Assembly: GCA_004794785.1 (NCBI GenBank)
Contig: SJOL01007164.1
Coordinates: 50,982 to 114,981, forward strand
Origin: Opisthorchis felineus
Lineage: Eukaryota; Platyhelminthes; Trematoda; Opisthorchiida; Opisthorchiidae
DNA: 64,000 bases
Direction of reading: 5' to 3'
Shown piece by piece: positions 34,481 through 44,831 of this stretch. The position numbers and the translations under genes were made by a program. Each line of letters starts with the position of its first letter. The first letter of the stretch is position 1. The notes below the pieces were generated by a model that worked only from the letters and a program-made list of their open reading frames with translations, was not told the DNA's origin and made no database searches.

Positions 34481-34960
34481 ACTTCCCTGCATGGCAAATT
34501 TCATATTTATATCTTACAGAAACTGTCAGTGCGTCTTCGCATGAGGAGGCAACAAATAATAGCCAGAACTCCTGGTATTTGCTTGATCCCCAACATCAAT
34601 TGCTATACCAGGCAAATTATCACACAGAACAAGTGGTGACGAAGGTGAAACAGTTCATCAGTGTTCATATAATTTTGTCATGGGTTGTATCTCATACAGT
34701 GTTTTGTTCCACTTAACCAAGTGAACGTAAACTTTTTGCTCTCTAGCACATCAGGTATCGTGTTTTTTTACGGAATTGTTTCCTCTGAGTAGGCAAATAA
34801 GCACTCCAGTCTTCTCAGTGCCCCTGGAAGCGTTGTTATTGAGTATGCATCCGTGTGAGTAGCTTTGTTGCAAACACTGTGAACTAAATTGCAAACGTCA
34901 CTAAACATGTGTTAACACAACAACATGATCACCACGATCCATGTATATGGATGCAGGGAT
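34481..34960. other. Unrecognised sequence
   Basis: A short plus-strand frame 34412-34639 overlaps the SINE-like block and is probably not coding. Nothing else seen. Confidence 0.45.
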
Positions 34961-34963
34961 ATT

Positions 34964-35160
34964 TCAGCGGATGGTGATTTGGGGTGTATGAACCTTATTT
35001 GATTTTGTCAGTGAGCCTGTCCGAACATCCATGACCCACAACCGCAGATTCATTTTGTTGGTGGACATTATGGTGGACAGGTTTTTTACACCCCAACACA
35101 CACAAACATCTAAATAATCACCGACTACTGTATCGTGTCCTCGCACCCACCACCACTGAG
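34964..35160 (-). CDS. Possible exon with one WD40-like repeat
   Basis: Read on the minus strand the frame runs QWWWVRGHDTVVGDYLDV, then CWGVKNLSTIMSTNKMN, LRLWVMDVRTGSL and a stop at 34964. The spacing GH-x32-LW followed by DVRTGSL fits a single WD40 blade (GH at the start, then a structural core, then W-D-x-R-T-G), although the terminal WD is LWVMD, with a two-residue insertion. WD40 proteins build beta-propellers that act as interaction scaffolds. No ATG, an acceptor with little pyrimidine tract (..GACAGACAGCAG) and no neighbouring blades are visible, so this may be chance. The opposite strand just to the right has an ATG frame (35206-35424) of unknown nature. Confidence 0.25.
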
Positions 35161-35164
35161 CTGC

Positions 35165-38100
35165 TGTCTGTCATATGGTCGTGCTTTCTCGTTGTGTCAT
35201 TAGCCATGGAACAGATCACGGTTGTCCCCACACAAAAACATCAGCAGCAGTGGAATAAGTGGCAGCTGTTCGAATGCCTGTTCCCAGGATACGCATCTAT
35301 TCCCATGGTCAGAAGACAGGAGCTGGGGCAACAGAACCATATTGTCAATCGAGATGTTCGCATGTTAAGTTCCCTTTTACGCCGCCCAATCTGGAACGTT
35401 TGCAGAAGTGAGAACCCTAGTTAATAATAAAACATTTTAGCAAGAATCACTTGGGTAGTTTGTCGCCGTCAGTTTCAAAACACGTCGTTTCACCACGGTG
35501 GTTCACCTTCGTCGTTGACAACACTGCCACTATTTCTACATACACCTGCCAATTCTGAACCCGCAATTTTCAGACGTAAAACGAATCAAACTGTTGTTAA
35601 ATGCATGTTAGCCATTGAGGTTTAATGCACAAATCCATGAGACTAACATCCAGCATATGAAGAGTCCGATAGTCATTAAAACAACTTAAGCAGTTACTGT
35701 AGACGAAGCATGAGTGATATGCATGAACAGATTTGTTTGAGGTGCAAATTTGAAGGTTATGCTTATCATGTTATTAACTGCGGGTGAAACCTGTCAGCAG
35801 AATGTGCTCCAAAGATCTGATGATTAGTGGTTCAGTTAGGTGAATTAAGTAGTGGCTCATGATTTATTACGATTGGGGCTTGAACCAGACAAAATTTCTG
35901 CTTACAAGTACATGATAATGAGCGTCAGGTAGGTAGCAACCAAACTGAATCTATTGGAATACTGCTTGGAAGGGCCGAAGGGAATCAGAGGAATAATGTC
36001 TATGATGACTAGAGAAAGACTGCTAAGGGCCGCACTCGTTGTCTGATTAAGATGATGGGAGCATCGAAGTTGAAAAGTATCTGGGAGGCCATTGTTAGCA
36101 TCAGACATAGTAGCCGGGTGAAATACACGAGGATGACAAATGTTCCATGTCTGAATGCAATTCACTTGCCATAGTGACCGAAACCGACTGATACTCACAT
36201 CATTTGGAAGCACGACTCGAAAGGCGTGATATAAATTGTGAGAAAAGTTCCACTCTTAGGATTAGGATGGCTTAACTTGCTGTTGACATAACCTCGGGAA
36301 AAAAGGACGGTCGTTGGGCAGTTGAAGGCCTTCCAATGGTGTTGTATGGAGCGATTTTCACAGGGAGGAAAAATTGTCCTATCATACTGGATTGGAAACT
36401 GTTGGCACCAGCTAACTACGTCACTCCGGCTATGTTCGATACTTCCGATGAGGGTTTGATTTTCCGATATGATACAAATCCATCCATACACATCGTCTTC
36501 CTCACAAAACGATTGTCATTAGCGATTTAGATTGCTGCTATGTTGAAATATTTATTTGTTGCTATATCGTAGTTCGGCCGAAATCTCATCAACAACGTCT
36601 TGGTAATCGTGGCGAGATAAGTAACTAGAGATGATTACCTCTTTTACACGCTTCTGGAATCGGGGACCAAAATCACAGGGTAATGAAAATAAAGGACGGG
36701 GACCTTTTGGCAAATTAAAAAACCGCACCTTACTGATGCATTTCAATAATAATCAACAAAAGTCGATCGGTGTGCTGGCGGAGTTGCCACTTCTGTTGGT
36801 AATAGCGTTTCACTCTTCCATGTTGTTTTACATCTCTGCAGGTCTCAACAGGTCATTGGTATTCAGTATCGTGCTGAGACGGCCAGACCCGCCTAACTTT
36901 TGGGGAACCGTAGTTAAGGGTAGGCGGTTATACCTAAAACTGAATGTATGAACTAATGGGTTTGCTATTTGTTCGCTATGCTGGTACCTCTTGTTTGGAA
37001 TGCCACGTCAAAAATCATGTCGTGGTAAAGGGAACAAAGGCGGAACAGCAAGAGATTAATTTGCCCTCCTGACTTTCTAGTAAGATTAAGCAACTCCACA
37101 TGGTTCAGCTAATCAAAGCCCACTGCTCTCGAGCCCCTGTAGTGTCCAGATAGAGATGGAACAGTGTTACGGTACCTTGCGGTTTTTCGCCTTAGATACA
37201 TGCCTACATTCGGTACTGAAATTTCGGATTTTCCTCGCTACTTATAAGTAGTTCCTGCACTGAATTCACTTGTGTTGCGATTCAGAGATTTCTTGGCCTT
37301 TAGGTTATTTGGTTTCTTGATACTGGTGTGGTTTGACGCCGTTTATCTCCAACGTTCCTTCCTGTCTGAGAGACCTTTTCCGTCCTTTCTTCCTTCCGTG
37401 CCCCATTATTTGCATTCCACTTCCTTGCAACACCCCTACACTAACAGCTTTTGCATCAGTACCTACTTTCAAGCTCATACTACTCTCCTCTGACCAACAG
37501 TCACCTCCGGTTCGCCTTAGCCGCCGCTTTGTCTGTCTCCGAGTCGACTGTGCGGACATGCGCGTTCGCTTGACACGTTGATACGTAAGTACGCATTCAC
37601 ACACATGTACCAGATGTGGCGAAACTCGCGCACCAATAAATAGATACGTATGTGCATGCATGCACGTGTGGCACCACTTACAACGCAAGGTTAGGCTGAT
37701 GTTTGTCTTTCTGCATTTACGTTTTTATTGCGCGTATTTACGATGCCGCTTCATCTCTATGATCTATCCTAATAGTGGTAATAATAATCATGTTGTTCGT
37801 ACATACATGTTACCGACGCCTCCAGCGCCACTGAAACAACATTTGAGTTCAAAGGTCTCGTGGCGCATGGTCCCTAGCCGCCGCTGCCGCCAAAGAAGCC
37901 GAATTACTCCTGTTACTGCTACTGATACGGTACAAGTCATCTGCTAGTTCGCCTCAGCAAATAAGCCAATGTTGCCTCGGATTTATTGCATTAATAACCA
38001 AAGACTTTTCCAACCAACTGCTGCTGACGCTTAATGCATACACACTTCGCGGTGTATCACACGCAGAATGCACAAAGATATAAATATGCGTATGAATATG

Positions 38101-39830
38101 CGGGCGCAATTCAGTGTTTACGATACTTTTTTGAACGTGCGGCGTTCTTTTGATTTTATCCTTTGAAGTTGAACAAGATGATCGGGCTTAACTGATACCT
38201 TTTTTCACGCTCCCCTATCCGTGTTTTCGTAAAGGTGTCTCCCTGTCTTCCAGGCTGCTCTCAAGTAACTGCTATAGAGAAACTTTGGCATGATAGGATT
38301 GAATTGCTGGTTTTCAAAATTAACTCCTAAGTTGTTACGGTTTGGATTTGCATAGAACTGGCAGAGTGGTGAACTAGTTGACGGTATACCCGTTTTCCGG
38401 TATCACTCAGCACGTGACACCTTTTACTTATGAAAACTATCCTTGCTATAAACTCAATGATCTGACTGCTTTGTTTGGTTTGGCAAGCAACATCCGAGGC
38501 CTTGATTCTTGTCCAGTTAATATCACCCCAATTCTCCAGTGAGATGCAACAGTTGGTATCACACACCTTGTCCGGAATCTGTTTGTCTGCTGTCACTCAA
38601 CTAGCTATTCGACAAATCTGAATAAATAATCATGTGGAGAAGGGACGAACTGGAGAGTTGAAACGAGTATGGGACACGGCCATGGTTCTGAGCTTAAAGG
38701 ACTATACTTCGAAAAGCTTTATCCGTGACCCTTCTCCCCCTTTCCGTTGGATTGGAACTACTTAACTCATCTATGTGAAAAAGTGCTTAAATGGTCTTTA
38801 TATTATGTTTTAAGATGGTTATTCAGTTTTCCAGTGATAATTTTTACCACTCGAAGTGGCAGTATTCTTGACACACTGAAGTTAGAACATTGTCGGCTAA
38901 CCAATAGACGTAAGTTATTTAACCAATTCAAGCCGCTCACATCTTATGGCTATTTTGTGCTTATCTGGCGGACATTCAACCGAGCAGCGTGGACAAAGTG
39001 AGGTAGTCTGAAACAACCACGGAATGCTGTTGTATCATGATTATGAAACACCCACAAGTGGTGATTTCGTGGGTGGTTTTTCAGTTATTCCATCATGAAT
39101 ACGGGGAGGAATGTGGTTGAATCACAACAAAATACCCCTACATTATTATTTTCTGCGTTTAGCATCTTTTCTTTGCCGAAACAGTTGATGTTTCGCGCTT
39201 CCCGTTCACTCTTTCATCGAATCTTGTTGTACGACTTCTGTATACTGCATGGACAATTTCTACGTCTCATCAAGATATATCCTGATGACGTAATTTTTGG
39301 GTGTGACACCCCGTTTTTAATCTTACCGTTGTAGTGTCGTCACCGTGCGGCTTGCTGCATTTCCACCCACTTTCAACCATTTTTCAAATCAGTCTTTTGG
39401 CACAAAATTGAACTGTATATGTATGGAAGTGGGGTATTTCCACGCTCACAAACCGGACACTCTTGGGTCAAGGTCAGTGCCGATTTATTCGCATTACAAA
39501 GGAATGTAGAATATTTTGGAATACCAATCTACAAATCCAGTTAAACAGCTTACAGGCTTCATAAAATTACCCTTCTGGTACTCGGAGTATTTTACTCTGG
39601 CAACGCATGCTCCCATCTCTTGTCTCTTCGACGCTTCGCCTGTCACCCAGAGGTAGTCTGAACTACCGCCGCGTTACTGAAGCTTCCATGAGAGATTTCG
39701 AGATCTCTGGACCTCCCCGTCACAGAACCTCAAGCAGTAAGCAGCTAACTTTTTGAAACAATACATTCCTACTAAATGGTGGTAGTGGATAATTTTTTTC
39801 CATTTCCCTGATAAGAATCTCACGCGAACC
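35165..39830. other. Unrecognised sequence
   Basis: No gene confirmed. One strong acceptor-like tract is visible on the minus strand at about 36665-36700 (..CCCCGATTCCAG|AAGCGTGTAAAAGAG), followed by an open frame ending in TAA that overlaps AATAAATA at about 36551. This would suit a short last exon, but its product (..YLSRHDYQDVVDEISAELR..) is not recognised. A CpG-rich patch lies at 37500-37570. On the minus strand, CTACAACG|GTAAGA at about 39325 is donor-like. None of these link into a model. Confidence 0.35.
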
Positions 39831-39836
39831 TCTTAC

Positions 39837-39960
39837 AATCACTGATAGTAGGATTGGTAATAGGTGTTGTAGTATCGACGACGTACTGGTACGACTTGCG
39901 GGATTTCTTAAATCTGTCGTTCTTTTTCGAGCCCATACTTGTGAGGGGACCACAGTGCAT
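39837..39960 (-). CDS. Possible first coding exon of ribosomal protein eL22
   Basis: On the minus strand a frame starts at ATG 39960 (MHCGPLTS) or, more likely, at the second ATG 39936: MGSKKNDRFKKSRK, then SYQYVVDTTTPITNPTISD. It ends at a consensus donor GATT|GTAAGA (39837/39836). eL22 proteins begin with a lysine-rich stretch followed by F/Y-x-V/L-D-x-T/S-x-P-V/I-x-x-x-I-x-D, which this pattern resembles. eL22 is a component of the 60S ribosomal subunit. Only this N-terminal segment can be compared. I searched the minus strand down to about 38600 by eye for the next exon (usually containing a KFL..RIKVNGK-like block) and did not find it. The CpG-rich stretch to its right would suit a promoter. 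Confidence 0.33.
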
Positions 39961-40370
39961 CGCACCGCCTTTTCCATTCCACGAGCACTTGTGGTTGCTG
40001 TGCTGGGTCGAACCAGCTCAGCGACTGGGGCACGTCACCGTCCCAACTTCAAAAGTAGCCAACATCATGCCGCCATGCGCTTTGTCTCCGAAACTCCCAT
40101 AGGTCTGGCTGCTGTCCTATGTGGTGCGGCGCTTGGTTCACTTGAACGGTCGGTCCCTTGTGATTCTCTCACCCGGTCGCCCATGCATCGTGTTCGCTTG
40201 TCTGTGTGTGTACTGCCCGTCCTTGTTACCCATCTAGCCATCCGCCTGTTTGTTTCTCTACCGGTCCACTTTGATGTCGCTCACGCACGTGCGGATGCGC
40301 GTGCGCGCAAACCACCGATGCCGCCTCAAAGTGGTAGCACCATGGCTTCCAACACACAGGCTTGCGGCTA
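39961..40370 (-). promoter_or_regulatory. CpG-rich stretch, possible promoter or 5' UTR
   Basis: CpG-dense and pyrimidine-rich relative to neighbours (for example GTGCGGATGCGCGTGCGCGC near 40289-40308). It lies immediately upstream of the minus-strand exon candidate. A 138-codon plus-strand frame overlaps it but has no motif. Confidence 0.25.
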
Positions 40371-41190
40371 GAAAATCACATAACCTGGTGACACCTAAAA
40401 GAACGTCTTAGCTGAGATTGAGTTCTCCTTCTGGTTTCTATGCCCATTCTTTGTGCCCACAGCAGTCAGTCTGCATCCTCTGGAGTGTCCGCGATTTCGA
40501 AACCTTTCGTTGGTCATTTTCAGGCCTAAAATGTCGCAGTCTTCCTTCCTCTTCATATTTGAACTGCTGTGAGTAGCTTCCGCTTCACTCAACACAAATT
40601 AGTGGTTTGAGATCGTTTGTCCGTGTGGCGGCGCGAATACTAACATACTAACTGTGCACTCCAACAGGTTTTTAGCCGTCTGCGCAAGAATAAAAGTGCG
40701 CAAATGAACAAGTAATCAGACCAAAGGTTTGCTTAGGGCTACAGTGAGACTGTAAGGAAAATCGGTGGTGCGTACAGACTTAGAGGCTCGTCAGTACCTG
40801 CACCCGAAGGTCATTTGAACTTGAATTTTAAGCAACAATCAGTGCGCCAGAAGTTTGAAAAAATACGGCCGCATGTTCGTCCCGTTTCTTTACCTATCAC
40901 GTTTCTCATTTATTACATGCCTCAAAAACAGTCACCACCTTTTCAGATACCCTCACGTTTGTTGGTCTAAGTATTCTCCGGACAGGCGTCTTTGCGTATT
41001 ATTCACACATTGGATTATGCTATTCTCCACGTACACAAATTTCGGGTTGGCAGATCTAATGTTGTCTCTAGAGTTATGATGCTAATTGCACTTTATTACA
41101 TTCTGCCTCCATTTGTCTTATGATCAAATATTGGTACCCCCGTCTCGGTGGCCAACTTTCTGGGGATTCTGTCTTAGTCAGTAGACAGCC
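40371..41190. other. Unrecognised sequence
   Basis: No gene or repeat recognised. Confidence 0.5.
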
Positions 41191-41193
41191 TGA

Positions 41194-41380
41194 GCTTGAA
41201 ATGGCTCAGTGGTTAAGGCGCGAACTTGCCAGCCGGAATGTCCGTGGTTCGAACCCAACCTCAGCATCTCAGTTGCTCATGTCTAGGCTTGGGCAACCTG
41301 GCAGCATATCGGCCCTGGCGCTTCCTTAGGGTGGCATGGCAGCTCGGCATCGAAGGAGTGTTAAAACTGAACGAATGATT
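41194..41380 (+). mobile_element. tRNA-headed SINE family 1, copy D
   Basis: A-box ATGGCTCAGTGGTTAAGG (41201-41218), CGCGAACTTGCC, B-box GGTTCGAACCC (41246-41256), body GTCTAGGCTTGGGCAACC, GGTGGCATGGCAGCTCGGC and GAAGGAGTG, ending AACTGAACGAATGATT. No clear target-site duplication. Confidence 0.92.
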
Positions 41381-41561
41381 ATACGGCCCTTTTTAGCTTC
41401 TCAACGGACCGATATCTGTGACCCGGTGAACGTTATTCAAATTGTGTGGAAAGAGATTTCTGGTTGCAGCGAAATTGTCGGAAAATAACTCCCGTTACTA
41501 TCAACACTCTCCTTGTCTCGCTGGAGAAAAGTTTATCGTCAGAACGAAAAGGACTCTTGGC

Positions 41562-41660
41562 GAAATACACTCATTTGCTAACTGCATTGGTGTCAACGAG
41601 ATATACAACTGAATTTTTCGTTTATGATATTCTTCAACTGAATACGCAGCACGGCAAACG
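41562..41660 (+). repeat. Truncated relative of hammerhead-element hairpin arm
   Basis: GAAATACACTCATTTGC, then diverged ACAACTGAAT..TCGTTTATGAT..CAACTGAATACGCAGCAC. This follows the order seen in the reverse complement of 4296-4200. The second arm and ribozyme are absent. Confidence 0.65.
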
Positions 41661-41795
41661 AAATGTTATTAGGATGTATAGCGTAGGGAAGAGCAACAAA
41701 CATAAAGAAAGCTGATTATTCAATGCAGAACTAGAACACTAGGAACCACAGCCACCGACCCATCGCTACGCCCCACCACGCTCCCTAACAATGCA

Positions 41796-41880
41796 CTGAT
41801 GATGTCACATCGATTGGTGATGAAACGTTTGAGTCAAAGTGCTCAACTCAACTCGGCGAACAAACTAACGACCAACTAGA
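41796..41880 (+). repeat. TSIGDETF-encoding repeat, third copy
   Basis: GATGTCACATCGATTGGTGA.., open as DVTSIGDETFESK..LGEQTNDQ; aligns with 19571-19648 and with the minus copy at 19551-19474. Confidence 0.65.
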
Positions 41881-41884
41881 AACA

Positions 41885-42749
41885 TCGTTAATTATATATT
41901 CAGCTTGATTTTAACCACCTTCAATGTTCGGTGGTAGATCCGTGTGCTAATTAAATGTTTTTTGGACGGCGGACAGAAATCTCCATGCGCCACGGAAGGT
42001 CATTTATTGCAGTATTGATCACAGAAATGGCTTCAAACACATTGCCCCTGCAATGAACTTCCGATTATTTGGTTGTAACAGAGATCTACTCTTTTTTTCA
42101 CCGACTTCCAAAGTCTTCTGTTGTCACGATAATTTGAAGTTGTCTGACAAATCTACCTCGCCGATTATACTTAGATGAGTATGTAGTTCCTTTTTTGCTC
42201 ATTGTGAGGGTCATGGTTCTAGTCTTCATTTCGTAGGCCCGATTATCTCTGTACCTTAGTGATGCGATGATGTCAATGTTTCAATGAAATCGCTCCGAAC
42301 CATTCGCGGTCCTTCGATATATTCGGACTCGAACGTGGTGTTAGTCGGATATGGTTTTATACAAAGTGTATAAGATCACACTGCGTTCCAACCACGTAAA
42401 ACTCAAACGGAATTAGGACACTAAAACATCACTGGCAGTTTCATTGAACCCCAAACTGCAGTTTACGAGTCAGTTGCTCTTTCAGTCCTTTCGTGCCTGC
42501 TGTTTTCATTCCATCATTTGGGATCCTGCATACTTTTGTACGTTAGCACAATTTCTTATCTGTTTGTTATTCCATCGGCTCTTTTCTCTATTTTCAATAA
42601 TTCACATGACTTTCCGCGCTGCTTCACCATGCAGAGGTATTCAAACTTGATGGTTCTAAGGCGTGTCTCTAGCAGGTTGTTTGTCCGTTTTCCTGTATTC
42701 AGCGGCTATCACCTAGCTCTTTTACCTGTATTAACATATCCACAGGCGT
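41885..42749. other. Unrecognised sequence
   Basis: Nothing recognised. Confidence 0.5.
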
Positions 42750-42829
42750 CATCCATTGTACATCCATTGTACATCCATTGTACAAATGATTGTCTCCGTG
42801 TTTCTACTGCATTCACTGCATTCACTGCA
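42750..42829. repeat. Two short minisatellites side by side
   Basis: CATCCATTGTA repeated three times (42750-42782), then, 23 bp later, ACTGCATTC twice plus a partial third unit (42806-42829). Confidence 0.93.
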
Positions 42830-44297
42830 CCCTAACAAGCACCGCAATGTCAATTTCCATGTCATCATTGTGTTCTCTCAGTCTAATCTACCCTCATTTT
42901 GTTCTATCTATTCGCCGTAGATGGCAACTCGGACGAAGGACCTTACGGTGGCTCAAGATCTGGTGCATCATCTCATGAGTAGAATCACCGCCGGTTCCAA
43001 CCTAGGCGTAAAAACGCCTTTGGCATCAAATGCCCCAGCTTGAATCAACCAGTTCGCTCAAACCTATTGATCGTATCTACCTCAACTCTTTCTATTCCGT
43101 TTGAGCCTACTATGCGATTTCCACTCCACCCTCAACTCCATTCCCCTTCCATCAAACGGCTTTCATCAGAACTGCGTTCTCATTACCCAATTCCCACTGG
43201 CCGTATTACAACACGACACGATACGACAACTACTCGGTGGTGATTCCTTGGTCGAAACATTCCTGAATGCTCGAGCACTCAATTTATCTACCTCAAACAA
43301 ATTATCCAATTTTTTTATCAAACATCTCGTTTTCTCCATGTCATCGTAGATACGAAGACAAATTTTTTAGCTTGTTCCAGTTCACATTTGGACAACTGTT
43401 CCGCTCACTGGTTTCTCTTACTGGTGAAAAGAACCAGACGAATGCGATGGTGAGGTTTCCAGTGAACGAGCACCTTTGTATATGTTGTGTTTGGTACACG
43501 CAACGGGTGGGACGTGTGAATGTGAGTTCTACTCACACTTCCCCAGCCCCTACGCAGAAACTGTACAGTGCCCGTTGTATGTGTTGTCATTACGTTTTTC
43601 AAAGCTTTTCCTGTTGTCCTTACACATCACTCGTGTACCACGGTTATTTGTTTGTTTGTGTGTTTGTTTGTTTGATCATCTATTCCAAGATATGCGAACA
43701 CAAACTCACACACACAGAATCAACTACTGTTTACTACGTATACACGTACAGATACATGTGTATATGCGCAAGCGCGAAATGTCTTGTGATTGTACTTTTG
43801 CGTCTGTTGAATCATCGCGAATGTTGACCTGGCAAATGGGTTGAGCAGGTGAACCGGAACAAATTCCACCCATCTGTGTCGGGTAGCTTGAGTCGTGCGT
43901 AGTGGGCTCTTCAGTGTATCATCTGTAAAGTATCATCGGTAAAGTACCTCTGCAACGAATGCAGCTATAATGAAAAAGTGCGTAACTGATGCCCCATTAT
44001 AGAGTCGGATGTTATATTCATTGTGATTGTCAACACCATAAAGAATAGGTAGTTTTAGCGAACCAATCGCTCTTCTTTACTGTGATTGAATTCGCCATAA
44101 CAGAATTCCTCTGGTGGTGCCGATAGCCCGGCTATTAGTCACACTAAACCGGATCGTTTAAGCGTGACTTCAAAAATGCAGGAATGTTTACGACATAATG
44201 CGCGCACAAAGTATGGGAAAAAGGCAACAGAAGTCAAGGAGGGCGGAAAAAATTTCAAATTTCCATACAAGCCTGCTGTGCTACCTTGTCACCCCCT
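42830..44297. other. Unrecognised sequence with TTTG and CA runs
   Basis: Contains a TTTG-type run near 43647-43674 and a short CA run near 43707. The 186-codon plus frame 43267-43827 crosses these simple runs and is Cys, Tyr and His rich, so I do not call it a gene. Confidence 0.4.
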
Positions 44298-44320
44298 CCC
44301 CCCCCCCCAAAAAAAAAAAA
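44298..44320. repeat. Poly-C / poly-A junction
   Basis: A C homopolymer run (to 44308) passes directly into an A run (44309-44320). Confidence 0.9.
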
Positions 44321-44635
44321 CGGTTGTTTCATTTTGATAAGTGTTGACTAACTACTCAGAAACAGGCTAACGAGAAGGTCACTGTTCAATGGGTTTGCTT
44401 ACACGTTCAAATAATTGTCCAATGGTGATACTGATGAAGTATTCATTACCTCTTGTAACGGTATCTGACACTATGAACCTGCGGTTTTTTCTCGAAACTC
44501 GCCTCTCATGCCTAAATGACACTGAGGGAATTCCCGCAATCGCGATAAATTTTCACTGAACTATGGACACAGATGTTCGAAGTATTAGAGGATATTGGTA
44601 GCCAAATTATGATTTCTTGTTATTCTATGAGAAAT

Positions 44636-44821
44636 GGCGAGATGGCTCAGTGGTTAGAGCGCGAATTTACTGACCGGACCGTCCACGGTTCGAATCCGAC
44701 CTCTGCCTTTCGACTTCCTCTGTCTAGGCTTGGGCAACCCGGCAGTATCCCAGCCCTCGTGATTCCTTCGGGTGGCATGGTAGTTAGGCACCGAAAGGGT
44801 GCTACAGCTGAATGATTTTTT
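44636..44821 (+). mobile_element. tRNA-headed SINE family 1, copy E, with target-site duplication
   Basis: Starts GGCGAGATGGCTCAGTGG (A-box), CGCGAATTTACTGACC, B-box GGTTCGAATCC (44687-44697), body CTGTCTAGGCTTGGGCAACC, CCTTCGGGTGGCATGG, GGCACCGAAAGGGTGC, ending GCTGAATGATTTTTT. It is flanked by a perfect 10-bp duplication TATGAGAAAT at 44626-44635 and 44822-44831. This fixes both ends of the family: a tRNA-like 5' end right at the duplication and a short T-rich tail. It is probably the youngest copy here. Confidence 0.95.
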
Positions 44822-44831
44822 TATGAGAAAT

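Noticed and set aside
41796..41830. CTGATGA...GAAAC pattern resembling a hammerhead core on the plus strand
   Set aside because: Stem II would leave unpaired bases next to the core, there is no stem I, and the two other copies (19571, 19551) lack CTGATGA. The sequence is better explained as coding (TSIGDETF).
43267..43827. 186-codon plus-strand frame, the longest in the window
   Set aside because: It crosses TTTG and CA simple runs, composition is dominated by Cys, Tyr, His and Val, overlapping frames are also open, and there is no motif.
44636..44710. A functional tRNA gene at the SINE heads
   Set aside because: A- and B-boxes are present, but the acceptor stem and anticodon arm do not fold properly and the same body follows in five dispersed copies, so these are SINEs.
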